Positions 17,332 to 26,591 are shown, counted from the stretch's first letter. The stretch is DNA of 47,138 nt from DUUI01 sp964627845 (GCA_964627845.1 CAZVKL010000007.1:1-47138); one strand, 5' to 3'. The notes: generated from the sequence alone by a model not told the origin. Numbers and translations are program-made.

Positions 17332-17673
17332 TTATCCTCGATAAGATACTAATGGTTGGCCACTATCCACAACTTGTCTAGTTTCAATGAACACTTCATC
17401 AATAACACCATCCACTTCAGAGACGACATCATTTTCTAGTTTCATCGCTTCAATAACACACACTGGTTCGCCACGCTTCACTTCTTGGCCTGGGCTGACT
17501 AATACTTTTAAGACACTTCCTTGAATTGGTGAATTTAAAACTTGTCCAGAAGCTGAAGCTTTAGGTTCTGAAGTCTTTGAAGGCTCAGATTTTTTCAATT
17601 GGACATCCCCATCCAGTTTTTCAACCTCTACTTCATATACTTTATCATTAATTGTTATACGATACTTTTCCAT
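17332..17673 (-). CDS. Biotin carboxyl carrier subunit of the decarboxylase
   Basis: This 113-residue protein carries biotin between the carboxyltransferase OadA and the membrane subunit OadB. The C-terminal half is a biotinyl domain with the motif EAMKLEN; Lys78 is the biotinylated residue. A Ser/Pro/Ala/Lys-rich linker (about residues 28-42) joins it to a short N-terminal domain. In many bacteria this domain is fused to the C terminus of OadA; here OadA lacks it and this separate gene replaces it, as in enterococci. No biotin protein ligase gene is nearby. Confidence 0.92.
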   Translation of the reverse strand: MEKYRITINDKVYEVEVEKLDGDVQLKKSEPSKTSEPKASASGQVLNSPIQGSVLKVLVSPGQEVKRGEPVCVIEAMKLENDVVSEVDGVIDEVFIETRQVVDSGQPLVSYRG

Positions 17674-17684
17674 AATCTCTCCTT

Positions 17685-17951
17685 CTATTTCACTCGCTTA
17701 ATTGATTTAATAACCACATTACTCGTTGATTCTTTTTGACATAAAATCCCAGCAATAATTCTCGCCACTACTTGTTCTTCTTTATCATCCTCTTGATGAA
17801 TCATCGGTTGAATTGGTTTCTCCACTTTGTCTTTTGGTAACAATTTAGAAACCAATTCAATAATGAGTGCCAAAATAATTAAAACAATAAAGACAACCAG
17901 AATTGAGAAAACACTCGTGGAGATTCCATCAATAAACCTATACCCTAACAT
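17685..17951 (-). CDS. oadG: Oxaloacetate decarboxylase gamma-type small membrane subunit
   Basis: An 88-residue protein with one membrane helix (about residues 13-36) and a charged cytoplasmic tail. In this complex the small subunit anchors the alpha subunit to OadB and supports assembly. Length, single helix and position directly after oadA (its start codon shares a base with the oadA stop) fit the OAD gamma family. The sequence is too short for firm recognition. The Pro-rich, zinc-binding C-terminal end of some gamma subunits is not evident. Confidence 0.75.
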   Translation of the reverse strand: MLGYRFIDGISTSVFSILVVFIVLIILALIIELVSKLLPKDKVEKPIQPMIHQEDDKEEQVVARIIAGILCQKESTSNVVIKSIKRVK

Positions 17952-19339
17952 TATCTTAAATCTCCTTGATCATAAATTGTGAACTCTTTTATCGACGCTT
18001 TCTCTGGTTGATCGATAATGGCATTAGTCGGGAACAAGATATAAGAGATTACTTCCTCTTCCGATGCTTCCCGATTGATTATTGACTCTAGTTCCTCTTT
18101 CTTTTGATCAAAGACCGGTTCAATTTCTTCAATTGGTTTCTTCTCAATGATCGTCTCATTTTCAAGAATCTGATCGATAACCGCTTGATTAACTTCCCCA
18201 GGGAACGCCCCATAGAGTCCCATCGCATAATCCTTAATCTCTTTAGGAACCATCTTATATTTGGTATTAGTCAAGACATTTAACACCGCCTGTGTTCCCA
18301 CCATTTGAGAAAGTGGTGTCACTAACGGTGGATATCCTAAATCTTTACGAACATTTGGAATTTCACGAAGCACTTCCTCAAAACGGTCACTAGCCCCTTG
18401 ATCTTTTAGTTGACTCATCAAATTACTCAACATCCCACCAGGAACTTGATACGTCAATATATTTGGATTTATGATTAATGTTTTAGTCGGGTACTGCCCA
18501 CTATTGATGTACTTAGTCGCAATATTATTGGCCACTTCATACACCTCTTGTAAATCTTCAAACTCTATTTGACTTTGATGCTGACTAAGCTTAATCGTAT
18601 CTACAATCGTCTCTAACGCTAAATGAGAGGTTCCATTAGCAAATGGACTGATCGCTCCATCAACAATATCCACCCCTGCTTCTATCGCCTTTTGGAAGAC
18701 TAAAGTGGATAAACCAGTGGTCGCATGGGAATGAAGATTAATTGGGACATCAATCTCTTCTTTTAAGCGTTTTACTAATTCATAAGCGACTTCAGGTAAT
18801 AAGATTCCTGCCATATCTTTGATACAAACGGAATCAACTCCCAATTCAACAAGCTTCTTAGCATAATTAACAAAGTACTCCACATTATGAACGGGACTAA
18901 TAGTATAACTCATCGCCCCTTGACAATGTCCACCATGCTTCTTGGTAAATTTAATCGCATTTCTAACATTATCAATATCATTGAGAGCATCAAAGACACG
19001 AATAATATCAATGCCATTTTCAAGAGTGAGTCGAATAAAACGTTCTAAAGTATCATTATCATAGTGATGATACCCAACAATGTTCTGACCTCTTAATAAC
19101 ATAGACAAAGGAGTCTTTGGTGCGACTTTCTTCATGTCTCTTAAATTTTGCCAAGGACTGCGCTTAAAAAATCGTAGTGCACTATCAAAGGTTGCGCCTC
19201 CCCATACTTCAATGGAGTGGAGTCCAACCTTTTCCATTTCCCCCAAAATTTCTAAAATATCTTGATGTTCCATCCGTGTCGCTAATAGAGACTGGTTTCC
19301 ATCACGGACTGTCACATCATTTATTTTAACTGTATGCAT
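17951..19339 (-). CDS. oadA: Oxaloacetate decarboxylase alpha subunit (carboxyltransferase)
   Basis: It moves the carboxyl group from oxaloacetate to biotin and releases pyruvate. The 462-residue protein has the TIM-barrel carboxyltransferase motifs: TVRDGNQSLLATR at residues 10-22 (Asp13 a metal ligand), the metal-binding NLHSHATTG, and CIKDMAGI with the conserved Lys. The C-terminal biotinyl domain of the classical 590-residue form is absent and is encoded two genes downstream. The start is supported by AAAAGGAGGAG. A hairpin that could mask this ribosome site lies just upstream (19340-19394). Confidence 0.94.
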   Translation of the reverse strand: MHTVKINDVTVRDGNQSLLATRMEHQDILEILGEMEKVGLHSIEVWGGATFDSALRFFKRSPWQNLRDMKKVAPKTPLSMLLRGQNIVGYHHYDNDTLERFIRLTLENGIDIIRVFDALNDIDNVRNAIKFTKKHGGHCQGAMSYTISPVHNVEYFVNYAKKLVELGVDSVCIKDMAGILLPEVAYELVKRLKEEIDVPINLHSHATTGLSTLVFQKAIEAGVDIVDGAISPFANGTSHLALETIVDTIKLSQHQSQIEFEDLQEVYEVANNIATKYINSGQYPTKTLIINPNILTYQVPGGMLSNLMSQLKDQGASDRFEEVLREIPNVRKDLGYPPLVTPLSQMVGTQAVLNVLTNTKYKMVPKEIKDYAMGLYGAFPGEVNQAVIDQILENETIIEKKPIEEIEPVFDQKKEELESIINREASEEEVISYILFPTNAIIDQPEKASIKEFTIYDQGDLR

Positions 19340-19394
19340 TGTCTCCTCCTTTTGCTTACTCTTATGATAACACGAAGGAGGCCATAGCCTCCTT
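19340..19394 (-). promoter_or_regulatory. Hairpin able to sequester the oadA ribosome site
   Basis: Between citS and oadA on the minus strand, AAGGAGGC and GCCTCCTT (19375-19394) form an 8-bp stem with a 4-base loop. The 3' arm CCTCCTT is equally complementary to the AAGGAGG of the oadA ribosome site 25 bases downstream, so two exclusive structures are possible. There is no T-run, so it is not a normal terminator. The function is inference. Confidence 0.5.
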
Positions 19395-19398
19395 TAAT

Positions 19399-20694
19399 TT
19401 ATAGGAACAAGTTAAATAAAATTGACCCTATGATTAATACGATCGCACCTCCAAGACGAGACGATAATTGAGCATACGCCATAAGGTTCATTCTATCGGC
19501 CGCCCCTAGAACAGCTAAATCTCCTGAACCACCACGATTTGCCATACATAGTCCTGCTGTAACAGCGGAGTCGATTGGATAGAATCCAACTAGATAGCCT
19601 ACAATAGCGGATCCAAGAATTGCGCCAATAACAATAACTAATGCTAAGACTACATTACTAAATGATAGAGCCGCTAATAATTCACCAAGGTCTAAATCAA
19701 CACCGACTCCAACCATAATCAGGATAACTAAGTATTTAGAGAAGAAAGATTGTAGACGTTTTGCACCCTCTCTTAAGTTTTGAGGAATAACGCCCGTTGC
19801 CGCTAAGACAACCACAAATAGAATCATCCATGCTAAGTTATGAACAGAGAAATTGAAGATTGCTTTAACTAATTCATTCATCAATAAACCAAATCCAAAT
19901 GCACCAACCCCTAGAACAAGGCCAGCGGCAACATCTGATAGTGTAGGTGTATATGGTTCATCATGTTGTGCAATATCTGCCATTTCTTTACGAATAATAG
20001 TATTTTTATCACCAGTAAGTGATGTTCTCATTTCACCAATTCGATTTAATAAAGCAGCGGTTAAAATCGCAAAGATATTCGCAACAGTTAAGATGATAAT
20101 CGCAAATTGATAATATTCACTAGAATCTCTGCCTGTGACATCAGCAAACATTTGTGATAACGGAATTGCGCCTCCGCCATTCCCTCCACCCATAATAGGT
20201 AGAACATAATTAAGGGCAATATCCGTTGGTGCTTTACCAAATAATAGACCTACAACAGAGCCTAAAACAAAGGCACCAATTACTCCACCAAGGATAGCAG
20301 GAATATACCCAAAGAAACTTCGGAGTAAAATCTTACGATCAAGTGATAATACCGAACCAGTAATCAATACGATAATAAATAGGTTTAAGAAGTTAACATC
20401 ACTAGTAAATACATCAATGGATTCAACGTATTTTTCTGGTAAAATATTGAAATAAACAAGGGCTGAAGTCCCTAAGAAGGCTAAGACAATTCCTCCACCA
20501 ATGTATTTATTCCAAATTGGAATACGTTTTCCTAATTCATACAATGGAATCCCAATCGCAAACATAACCAGTAATGTACTAGGCATGTCTGTCCCTAATA
20601 ATTCAGTCGCAATACCAACAATGCCTACTGCGAGAACACCCAGTATAATATACCAAGGCATCCCAAATAATTTAAATTCTTTTCTAGTTGTCAT
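19399..20694 (-). CDS. citS: Citrate:Na+ symporter, 2HCT family
   Basis: It takes up citrate together with Na+. The 431-residue protein is highly hydrophobic with about eleven membrane segments. It has the two family re-entrant loops: GGGNGGGAIP near the middle and the NRGGSGD motif near the C terminus, followed by AERMN-like AADRMNLMAYAQLSSR, which resembles CitS more than the malate/lactate carriers of the same family. The start at 20694 is chosen because AAAGGA lies 7 bases upstream; a TTG six codons earlier is open but overlaps that site. It lies between citF and oadA, so the Na+ gradient made by Oad can drive uptake. Confidence 0.88.
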   Translation of the reverse strand: MTTRKEFKLFGMPWYIILGVLAVGIVGIATELLGTDMPSTLLVMFAIGIPLYELGKRIPIWNKYIGGGIVLAFLGTSALVYFNILPEKYVESIDVFTSDVNFLNLFIIVLITGSVLSLDRKILLRSFFGYIPAILGGVIGAFVLGSVVGLLFGKAPTDIALNYVLPIMGGGNGGGAIPLSQMFADVTGRDSSEYYQFAIIILTVANIFAILTAALLNRIGEMRTSLTGDKNTIIRKEMADIAQHDEPYTPTLSDVAAGLVLGVGAFGFGLLMNELVKAIFNFSVHNLAWMILFVVVLAATGVIPQNLREGAKRLQSFFSKYLVILIMVGVGVDLDLGELLAALSFSNVVLALVIVIGAILGSAIVGYLVGFYPIDSAVTAGLCMANRGGSGDLAVLGAADRMNLMAYAQLSSRLGGAIVLIIGSILFNLFL

Positions 20695-20712
20695 AATAAA
20701 ATCCTTTCCCAA

Positions 20713-22257
20713 TTATTGTTTAATTTTCTTAATGACATCAATAATAGTTCCATCACGGTACTCAACTAAAGCCACAACTTGATCATCATACTCGATGTCG
20801 GTTGGCTCACCAACAATTTGATAAGCACGATCACGAAGTTCTTCAATTGTTACTAACGGTAAATCCGTTTTTGATAGACTGTCAATCAAATCTTGTCGAT
20901 TTGGATTTATCGCGACACCATAATCTGTGACAACAATATCAATGCTCTCACCAGGTGTTGTGACTGAAGTGACTGAAGATCGAATACTGGCTAAACGACC
21001 TCTCACTAATGGGGTAACAATGATCGTTACTTTAGCTCCTGCAGCGGTATCAACATGTCCTCCTGGAGCCCCTTGAATGGTCCCATCTGAACCAACCACG
21101 ACATTGACATTAAAGTCCGTATCAACTTCTAACGCCCCCAAAATAACATAGTCAAGCTTATTGACATAAGCCCCTTTATTCATTGGATTAGCATACTCAG
21201 AGGTTGTTATTTCATAGTGTCCAGGTGTTTCATGAACCGACTCAACCGATGGGATATCAAAGTCTTGTGTATCCGCAATCACTTTGATGTATCCATCTTT
21301 AAGCATATCAACCATTGGTAAGGTAATTCCACCTAACGCAAACCCCATCTTAATATCTTGTTTTTTCATTTCTTCTCTTAAGAATTGAGTTGCTGCTAAA
21401 CTTGGTCCACCGGCTCCTGTTTGATAAGAGAATCCATCCTTAAACCATTCTGTATTGGTAACACATTTAGCAGCGTATTCAGCAATCATTAATTCTCTAG
21501 GGTCACTTGTCATTCTGACTGCATTACCCGCAATCTTTTTAGCATCCCCCACTTGATCGACCACCACAACATAGTCAACATCAATCCCTTTAATTGAGTA
21601 TGGGTTATTCGGATAATCCACTAATGTATCGGTGATCACGACAACTTTATCTGCGTAGCGTGCATCGACATCCGCATAACTGAGGACACCACAATCTGAT
21701 TTTCCACCCTTCCCTGAAGCATTTCCATACTCATCAGAGGTTGGTGCTCCAATAAAGGCGACATCAACATGGACATCTCCAGTTTCAATGGCTCTAACAC
21801 GTCCACCATGACTTCGAATCATGGCTGGATGTTTAAGTTTTCCAGCTGAGATCGCGTCCCCAATTTCATCCCGTACGCCTGATGAAGAAATTCGAGTAAT
21901 GGTTCCATCTTCAATGAGTGGGACGATGGATGCTTGTGCTTTCCCTAATGATGAAGCACATAGAAATAAATCTTTAATCCCTAATTCTTTAATGACATCA
22001 AAGACCATTGAACAGACTAAGTCTCCATTTCTGAAGTGATGGTGGAAACTAATACACATCCCATCTTTAAGTCCAACTTTTTCGATGGCTTCTTTGATTG
22101 AATCAACTAATTTATCTTGTCTAGGTTTTACATCACTAATCGTTTTTGGTGCTGCTTTGGTGTATTCGTACTTATCACGATAGAACTGCCCTTGGAAGAC
22201 TTCGAGTCCATCGGTTAAATATTGATCTGGGATCTCACGATTTACTTTGTTTTTCAT
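20713..22257 (-). CDS. citF: Citrate lyase alpha subunit (citrate CoA-transferase)
   Basis: CitF exchanges the acetyl group on the acyl-carrier subunit for citrate, the first half of citrate cleavage. The 514-residue protein has normal length, and the CoA-transferase-like segments GKGGKSDCG and SVHETPGHYE are recognisable. It overlaps citE by 4 bases (ATGA), with AAAGGGG as ribosome site. It is the third gene of citDEF, the standard order. Confidence 0.96.
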   Translation of the reverse strand: MKNKVNREIPDQYLTDGLEVFQGQFYRDKYEYTKAAPKTISDVKPRQDKLVDSIKEAIEKVGLKDGMCISFHHHFRNGDLVCSMVFDVIKELGIKDLFLCASSLGKAQASIVPLIEDGTITRISSSGVRDEIGDAISAGKLKHPAMIRSHGGRVRAIETGDVHVDVAFIGAPTSDEYGNASGKGGKSDCGVLSYADVDARYADKVVVITDTLVDYPNNPYSIKGIDVDYVVVVDQVGDAKKIAGNAVRMTSDPRELMIAEYAAKCVTNTEWFKDGFSYQTGAGGPSLAATQFLREEMKKQDIKMGFALGGITLPMVDMLKDGYIKVIADTQDFDIPSVESVHETPGHYEITTSEYANPMNKGAYVNKLDYVILGALEVDTDFNVNVVVGSDGTIQGAPGGHVDTAAGAKVTIIVTPLVRGRLASIRSSVTSVTTPGESIDIVVTDYGVAINPNRQDLIDSLSKTDLPLVTIEELRDRAYQIVGEPTDIEYDDQVVALVEYRDGTIIDVIKKIKQ

Positions 22258-23147
22258 ACTAAATCCCCTTTATATACATTGGATACTTTAGCTAATTCTA
22301 AAGTTCGTCTCGCACCTTCAACATGCGCAATATCGACCATTTGTCCATCCACAACTAATACCCCTACACCGTCTTTCGCACTTTCATTAATTGCTTCAAT
22401 AATATGAACCGCGTGTTCAATTTCTTTCTCAGAAGGTGTAAAGACATCATGAATGACTTCGATTTGGCGAGGAGAGATAATCGATTTACCATCGAAGCCC
22501 ATATTCTTAATCAGTTGTGTTTCTGATCTTAAACTATCAAAATCATTTAAGTCGGTATGAACTGTATCAAAGGCCATCACACCCGCTGCTCTTGCTGCGA
22601 TGACGAGCATGGAGCGAGCCATAAATAATTCTTCACCGGTTTTAGTTCGAGTCGCCTTCATTGTGCGAGTAAAGTCACCAGCACTTAATGCGATTCCCAT
22701 CATCCGATCACTTGCTTTACAAATGTCATAAGCATTGATAACTCCCAGTGGTGATTCTAAGGCTGCCATAATCATGGTTGAGCCAACTTCTTTATTAAAT
22801 TCTTTTTCTGCTTCAGTAATTAAACGGTCCACTTCTTTTACTTCATCTGGGGTTTCGGTCATCGGTAATCGAATCCCTTCACATCCTCCTGCGATAGATG
22901 CTCGAATATCTTCCTTGAAAAATGGTGTAGAGGCTGGGTTAATTCTGACCCAACGTTCTATCCCTTGATAATCAACATGTTTCAACGTATTATAAAGTTG
23001 AACACGAGCGGAATCTTTCTCACTGAGAGAGACCGCATCTTCTAAATCTAAAATGACACAATCAGGTTTGAAAATGTAAGCATCTTTGATGAGAGACGCT
23101 CTTTGAGCGTTTAGAAACATCATCGTTCTTCTAACTCGATCTTTCAC
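22254..23147 (-). CDS. citE: Citrate lyase beta subunit (citryl-CoA lyase)
   Basis: CitE splits the citryl thioester into oxaloacetate and the acetyl thioester. The 297-residue TIM-barrel protein shows RRTMMFLNAQ near the N terminus and the metal-site motif LDLEDAVSL, with further conserved blocks such as GGCEGIRLPMTE and MGFDGKS. The start codon is GTG, within the last codons of citD (4-base overlap), behind the ribosome site GGGGGAG. Close relatives act on malyl-CoA, but its place between citD and citF settles citrate. Confidence 0.96.
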   Translation of the reverse strand: MKDRVRRTMMFLNAQRASLIKDAYIFKPDCVILDLEDAVSLSEKDSARVQLYNTLKHVDYQGIERWVRINPASTPFFKEDIRASIAGGCEGIRLPMTETPDEVKEVDRLITEAEKEFNKEVGSTMIMAALESPLGVINAYDICKASDRMMGIALSAGDFTRTMKATRTKTGEELFMARSMLVIAARAAGVMAFDTVHTDLNDFDSLRSETQLIKNMGFDGKSIISPRQIEVIHDVFTPSEKEIEHAVHIIEAINESAKDGVGVLVVDGQMVDIAHVEGARRTLELAKVSNVYKGDLV

Positions 23148-23440
23148 AGCTTACTCCCCCATGGTAAATCTTCAGTTTGGTTGGTCGCACGTAATACAGC
23201 AGTTTGTACTCGAGATTTGATGGTGCAATCTAATGCACCTTGGTCATTAATCACTAGATTGGCATTACTTATGTCAAGGTTATCTAAGACTTCATGAACT
23301 GTGCTCATAATTTGGTCACCATATTGTTTTAAAACACTTGAGTTTAATTCAATATTAAGGCCATCATCTCCCGGTTCAATCATCACTTGGACGTCACTGG
23401 ATTCTAATGTTCCAGCAATGGCTGATTGGATTAATTCCAT
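23144..23440 (-). CDS. citD: Citrate lyase acyl carrier protein (gamma subunit)
   Basis: A 98-residue carrier bearing the phosphoribosyl-dephospho-CoA group on which citrate is bound. The conserved attachment site is AGTLESSD, with Ser14 as the likely modified residue. The start at 23440 is chosen because AAAGGAG stands 8 bases upstream; a TTG two codons earlier is open but less likely. It is the first gene of the minus-strand citrate operon. Confidence 0.95.
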   Translation of the reverse strand: MELIQSAIAGTLESSDVQVMIEPGDDGLNIELNSSVLKQYGDQIMSTVHEVLDNLDISNANLVINDQGALDCTIKSRVQTAVLRATNQTEDLPWGSKL

Positions 23441-23464
23441 AATCAATCTCCTTTCTTTGTTATT

Positions 23465-23493
23465 AATATAACGATCTTAAGGGCTTACATCAA
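23465..23493 (-). promoter_or_regulatory. Promoter of the citDEF-citS-oad operon
   Basis: On the minus strand TTGATG (23488-23493) and TATATT (23465-23470) are spaced by exactly 17 bases. The leader would be about 20 bases. Confidence 0.65.
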
Positions 23494-23497
23494 TCGA

Positions 23498-23511
23498 TTT
23501 TTAGCTAAAAA
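23498..23511. promoter_or_regulatory. Palindromic candidate operator between the two cit operons
   Basis: TTTTTAGCTAAAAA is a perfect 14-bp palindrome. It lies 4 bases upstream of the -35 of the citD promoter and about 60 bases before citC. The GntR-type regulator encoded in the divergent operon is the natural candidate to bind it; this is inference. Related CitO regulators bind AT-rich sites in such an intergenic region. Confidence 0.5.
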
Positions 23512-23570
23512 ACATTTTAAAAACAGTTCATAAAATCCAGACTATGATATCTTTACCAAAAGGAGTGAAC

Positions 23571-24596
23571 ATGAGAAAACTATACATTAAGCGAAACGAA
23601 AAAGACAAACAGGCATGGATTGACCTTTTAAACCAAGAAGGCATTAGACATGAACAAGTTTTGGATGAAACATTCGGGGAATTTGAAAACGATCAATTAA
23701 TTGCGACGGCATCCCGTCATAATAATGTCATTAAATGTGTGGCGGTTGACTCAAAACATCAAGGGGGTGCCCTTTTTAATCAGATTATTACACTGCTTCA
23801 TAACCAGATATTCAAAGAAGGATATCCACAAACCTATGTCTACACTAAACCGCAGAGTCAAAAAGCATTTGAGTTTTTAGGCTTTAAGACCATCGAGTCG
23901 GTCGAGAATGATCTTGTTTTTATGGAAAAAGCCATTACTGGATTTTCTGCTTTCTTAAAGAAGCTTTCAAAAGAGAAAGTCGATGCAGAAAAAGTTTCAT
24001 CCATTGTGATGAATGCCAATCCATTTACGTTAGGTCATCTTCACTTAGTCACCAAAGCGTCAACTGAAAGTGACATCGTCCACCTATTTGTATTAAGTGA
24101 AGAGATGAGTGCTTTTGATGCTCAAACTCGTTTTGATTTAGTCAAAAGCGGGACAAACCATTTAAAAAATGTGATCATCCATCCTACTGGATCTTACCTG
24201 GTTTCAGCAGCCACTTTCCCTTCTTATTTTCTAAAGGAAGATGCCGATGTGACAGAGATTCAAGCCCGATTAGATGCGAGGGTTTTTGTGAATCATATTG
24301 CTCCAACTTTAGATATCACAAAACGTTATGTGGGATCAGAACCTCTTTCTTTTGCGACAAACATCTATAATCAGTCGTTAATGAAAGAATTTAATGATAA
24401 AATAAAATTAGAAATTATCGAACGAATTGAAAATGATGATGATATGATTTCAGCATCGAAGGTGAGAGCTTACCTTGCTCAAAATAATATTGAAGCAACC
24501 AAACCATATGTTCCAGAGACAACTTACCAATTTTTCCTAAGTGAGAAAGGACAACGAATCATTCAATCCCTCCAACATGAAAAAAGCGAATCTTAG
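23571..24596 (+). CDS. citC: [Citrate (pro-3S)-lyase] ligase
   Basis: CitC uses ATP and acetate to acetylate the thiol of the carrier group, which activates citrate lyase. The 341-residue protein has an N-terminal acetyltransferase-like part and a C-terminal nucleotidyltransferase domain with the motif MNANPFTLGHLHL and a late SASKVR motif (ISxTxxR-like). The start at 23571 has AAAGGAG upstream; nine further upstream codons are open but end in that site. It heads the divergent citC-citX-gntR-citG operon. Confidence 0.94.
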   Translation: MRKLYIKRNEKDKQAWIDLLNQEGIRHEQVLDETFGEFENDQLIATASRHNNVIKCVAVDSKHQGGALFNQIITLLHNQIFKEGYPQTYVYTKPQSQKAFEFLGFKTIESVENDLVFMEKAITGFSAFLKKLSKEKVDAEKVSSIVMNANPFTLGHLHLVTKASTESDIVHLFVLSEEMSAFDAQTRFDLVKSGTNHLKNVIIHPTGSYLVSAATFPSYFLKEDADVTEIQARLDARVFVNHIAPTLDITKRYVGSEPLSFATNIYNQSLMKEFNDKIKLEIIERIENDDDMISASKVRAYLAQNNIEATKPYVPETTYQFFLSEKGQRIIQSLQHEKSES

Positions 24597-25086
24597 CCTT
24601 GGCCAAGAAGTGACGTTAGAACAAGTCTTACTTCAAAGAGACCAAAGAGTTCACTTAATCCGCCAATTATCGGATCAATATCCACAACATTCAATCTTAA
24701 GCTTTAAATTAAACATTCCAGGACCGATTAAAAACAATGACACCATTAAAGCTGTTTTTAATGAGGGCTTAAATGCATTACCAAGTCATCCCATCAAACA
24801 AGTGGTTGCCAATTATTTAGCAGGTGGACCAGAAGCAATCTTTGTTTATACCATGAGTCCCACAGCCTTAAAACAACAAATGGTTACACTTGAAGAAACC
24901 CATCCGTTGGGCAGATTGTTTGATTGTGATGTGGAGTCAATTAAGCGCCAAGACCTTGGTTATCCTGGTCGTCAATGTTTAATTTGTGATCAACAAGCAC
25001 AGGTTTGTGGCCGTTCAAGAACTCACAGCGTTGATCAACTTATTAAAAAAATTGAAGAAATAATTGATTATTCTAACTTATTCTAA
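24577..25086 (+). CDS. citX: Apo-citrate lyase phosphoribosyl-dephospho-CoA transferase
   Basis: CitX transfers the prosthetic group precursor made by CitG onto the Ser of CitD. The 169-residue protein carries the family blocks GRLFDCDV, RQDLGYPGRQCLIC and a C-terminal CGRSRTHS motif. The ATG at 24577 lies inside the end of citC (20-base overlap) and has no clear ribosome site, so translational coupling is likely. The frame stays open 12 codons upstream. Confidence 0.92.
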   Translation: MKKANLSLGQEVTLEQVLLQRDQRVHLIRQLSDQYPQHSILSFKLNIPGPIKNNDTIKAVFNEGLNALPSHPIKQVVANYLAGGPEAIFVYTMSPTALKQQMVTLEETHPLGRLFDCDVESIKRQDLGYPGRQCLICDQQAQVCGRSRTHSVDQLIKKIEEIIDYSNLF

Positions 25087-25096
25087 AGGAGATAGT

Positions 25097-25807
25097 ATGG
25101 ACCATTATTTACAGGAATTACAACAATTAATTGATTTCTCCAAAGAAGTCCCAATCCAACAAGCAATTTATGATGGAATGCGTGAATGGATTATTAATGG
25201 CAGTGTTCCATTAGGCTATCGTCTTAATGAAGTTCATCTATCTAAAACGCTCAATATTTCTAGAACGCCGATTCGTGATGCCATCAAACAATTAACCTTT
25301 GAAGGTTTATTAGAATCAAAACAAAATGTGGGGACGATGGTGCGTAAAGTAGCTGAACAAGATGTGTTAGAAGTCTATAAATTAAGAGTTGCTTTAGAAA
25401 CACTCTCTTTTACCAACGCAATGACAAATATGACCGACCAACAGTTTGATCAACTTAATGCGCTCTTAGATGAAACGGCTCTTGCCCATCAACAAGGAGA
25501 TTCAGAGAAAGTGGTTGAACTATCCAAAGAGTTTAATAATCAAATTAGTGCTTATGCTGCCATGCCAAGACTTGAATCGTTGCTTAGAAATTTGAAAGAC
25601 TATATCCATCGTTTTCGTTTTATCGCAATGACCTCACCCACTCGTGGCGCTACCGCCATCGAAGAACATAAATTAATTGTTAGAGCCATGCGCAATCGTA
25701 ATGAAGAACAAATTAAAGCGGTCGTTGAAGAACACCTCAAGTATTCTCTATTAGCCATTCTAGGATATTTACATGATGAACAAAATGAATCTAAGTCAAC
25801 TCGCTAA
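25097..25807 (+). CDS. GntR-family (FadR subgroup) regulator, CitO-like
   Basis: A 236-residue DNA-binding protein. The winged helix lies at about residues 20-85, with SRTPIRDAIKQL as recognition-helix region and a GLL..KQNVGTMV wing. A helical FCD effector domain follows. FCD regulators often bind organic acids through a metal, and CitO of enterococci activates cit genes in response to citrate; by context this protein should do the same. The start at 25097 has AAAGGAG upstream. It is placed between citX and citG, overlapping the latter by 35 bases. Confidence 0.88.
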   Translation: MDHYLQELQQLIDFSKEVPIQQAIYDGMREWIINGSVPLGYRLNEVHLSKTLNISRTPIRDAIKQLTFEGLLESKQNVGTMVRKVAEQDVLEVYKLRVALETLSFTNAMTNMTDQQFDQLNALLDETALAHQQGDSEKVVELSKEFNNQISAYAAMPRLESLLRNLKDYIHRFRFIAMTSPTRGATAIEEHKLIVRAMRNRNEEQIKAVVEEHLKYSLLAILGYLHDEQNESKSTR

Positions 25808-26591
25808 AAAAGCACTATTAGAAGAAGTCAACCTGGATTGTAAGCCAGGGTTGGTCTGTAGAAACTCACAAGGGGCTCATAATGATATGGATATTGAGAC
25901 CTTTTATCTTAGTGCCAATGCCTTAGTCCCTCATTTTGATAATTACCAGCAAATTACCATTAAACATCAACGGTATGACCTTCATTTATTCAATCAATTA
26001 AGACAAGAAGGTATCAAGGCAGAGCGTAGCATGTTTAAAGCGACCAAGGGCATTAATACTCATAAAGGCGCAAATTTTATCTTTTCATTATTAATCGCTG
26101 CCACCACTCAACTTGATCGTTTTGATATTGACACGATCAAAAATCGGATTATTGCCCTCTCCCAATCACTGTTGGATGATTTTAAAGATCTGGATAAACA
26201 AACAACTCTTAGTCATGGTCAACAACTCTATAAAAAACATGGCGTTTTAGGTATACGTGCCCAAGCCATGCTCGGTTTCCCAATTCTATTTGATTATCCA
26301 TTTTCAATGGTTGATAAAACACAACAATCGCTTTATGAATTTCTATTTGGTTCAATGCAGCATCTTGAAGACACTACCATTCTCCATCGAGGTGATTTTG
26401 AAGGATTACAATGGACGCAAGAATTCGCCAAAACACTGACTTACGAATTGATACAATCCAACTTTGATGAAATTAATCAACAATTTATAGATCGTTGGAT
26501 TTCCCCAGGAGGTTCCGCTGACTTTTTATCCGCTGCCATCTATCTTAGAGATTTAAAACAAATATTCGATAATGAGCATAATCATGGGTAA
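25773..26591 (+). CDS. citG: Triphosphoribosyl-dephospho-CoA synthase
   Basis: CitG makes the precursor of the citrate lyase prosthetic group from ATP and dephospho-CoA. The 272-residue helical protein has the signature KPGLVCRNSQGAHNDMD near residues 24-40 and a KGINTHKGANF block. The later motif reads GIRAQAMLGFP, where most members have a RGE-type segment. Starts at ATG 25773 or the next codon are both possible; both lie inside the regulator gene. The last 39 bases overlap the end of the convergent AEC transporter gene. Confidence 0.92.
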   Translation: MMNKMNLSQLAKKALLEEVNLDCKPGLVCRNSQGAHNDMDIETFYLSANALVPHFDNYQQITIKHQRYDLHLFNQLRQEGIKAERSMFKATKGINTHKGANFIFSLLIAATTQLDRFDIDTIKNRIIALSQSLLDDFKDLDKQTTLSHGQQLYKKHGVLGIRAQAMLGFPILFDYPFSMVDKTQQSLYEFLFGSMQHLEDTTILHRGDFEGLQWTQEFAKTLTYELIQSNFDEINQQFIDRWISPGGSADFLSAAIYLRDLKQIFDNEHNHG

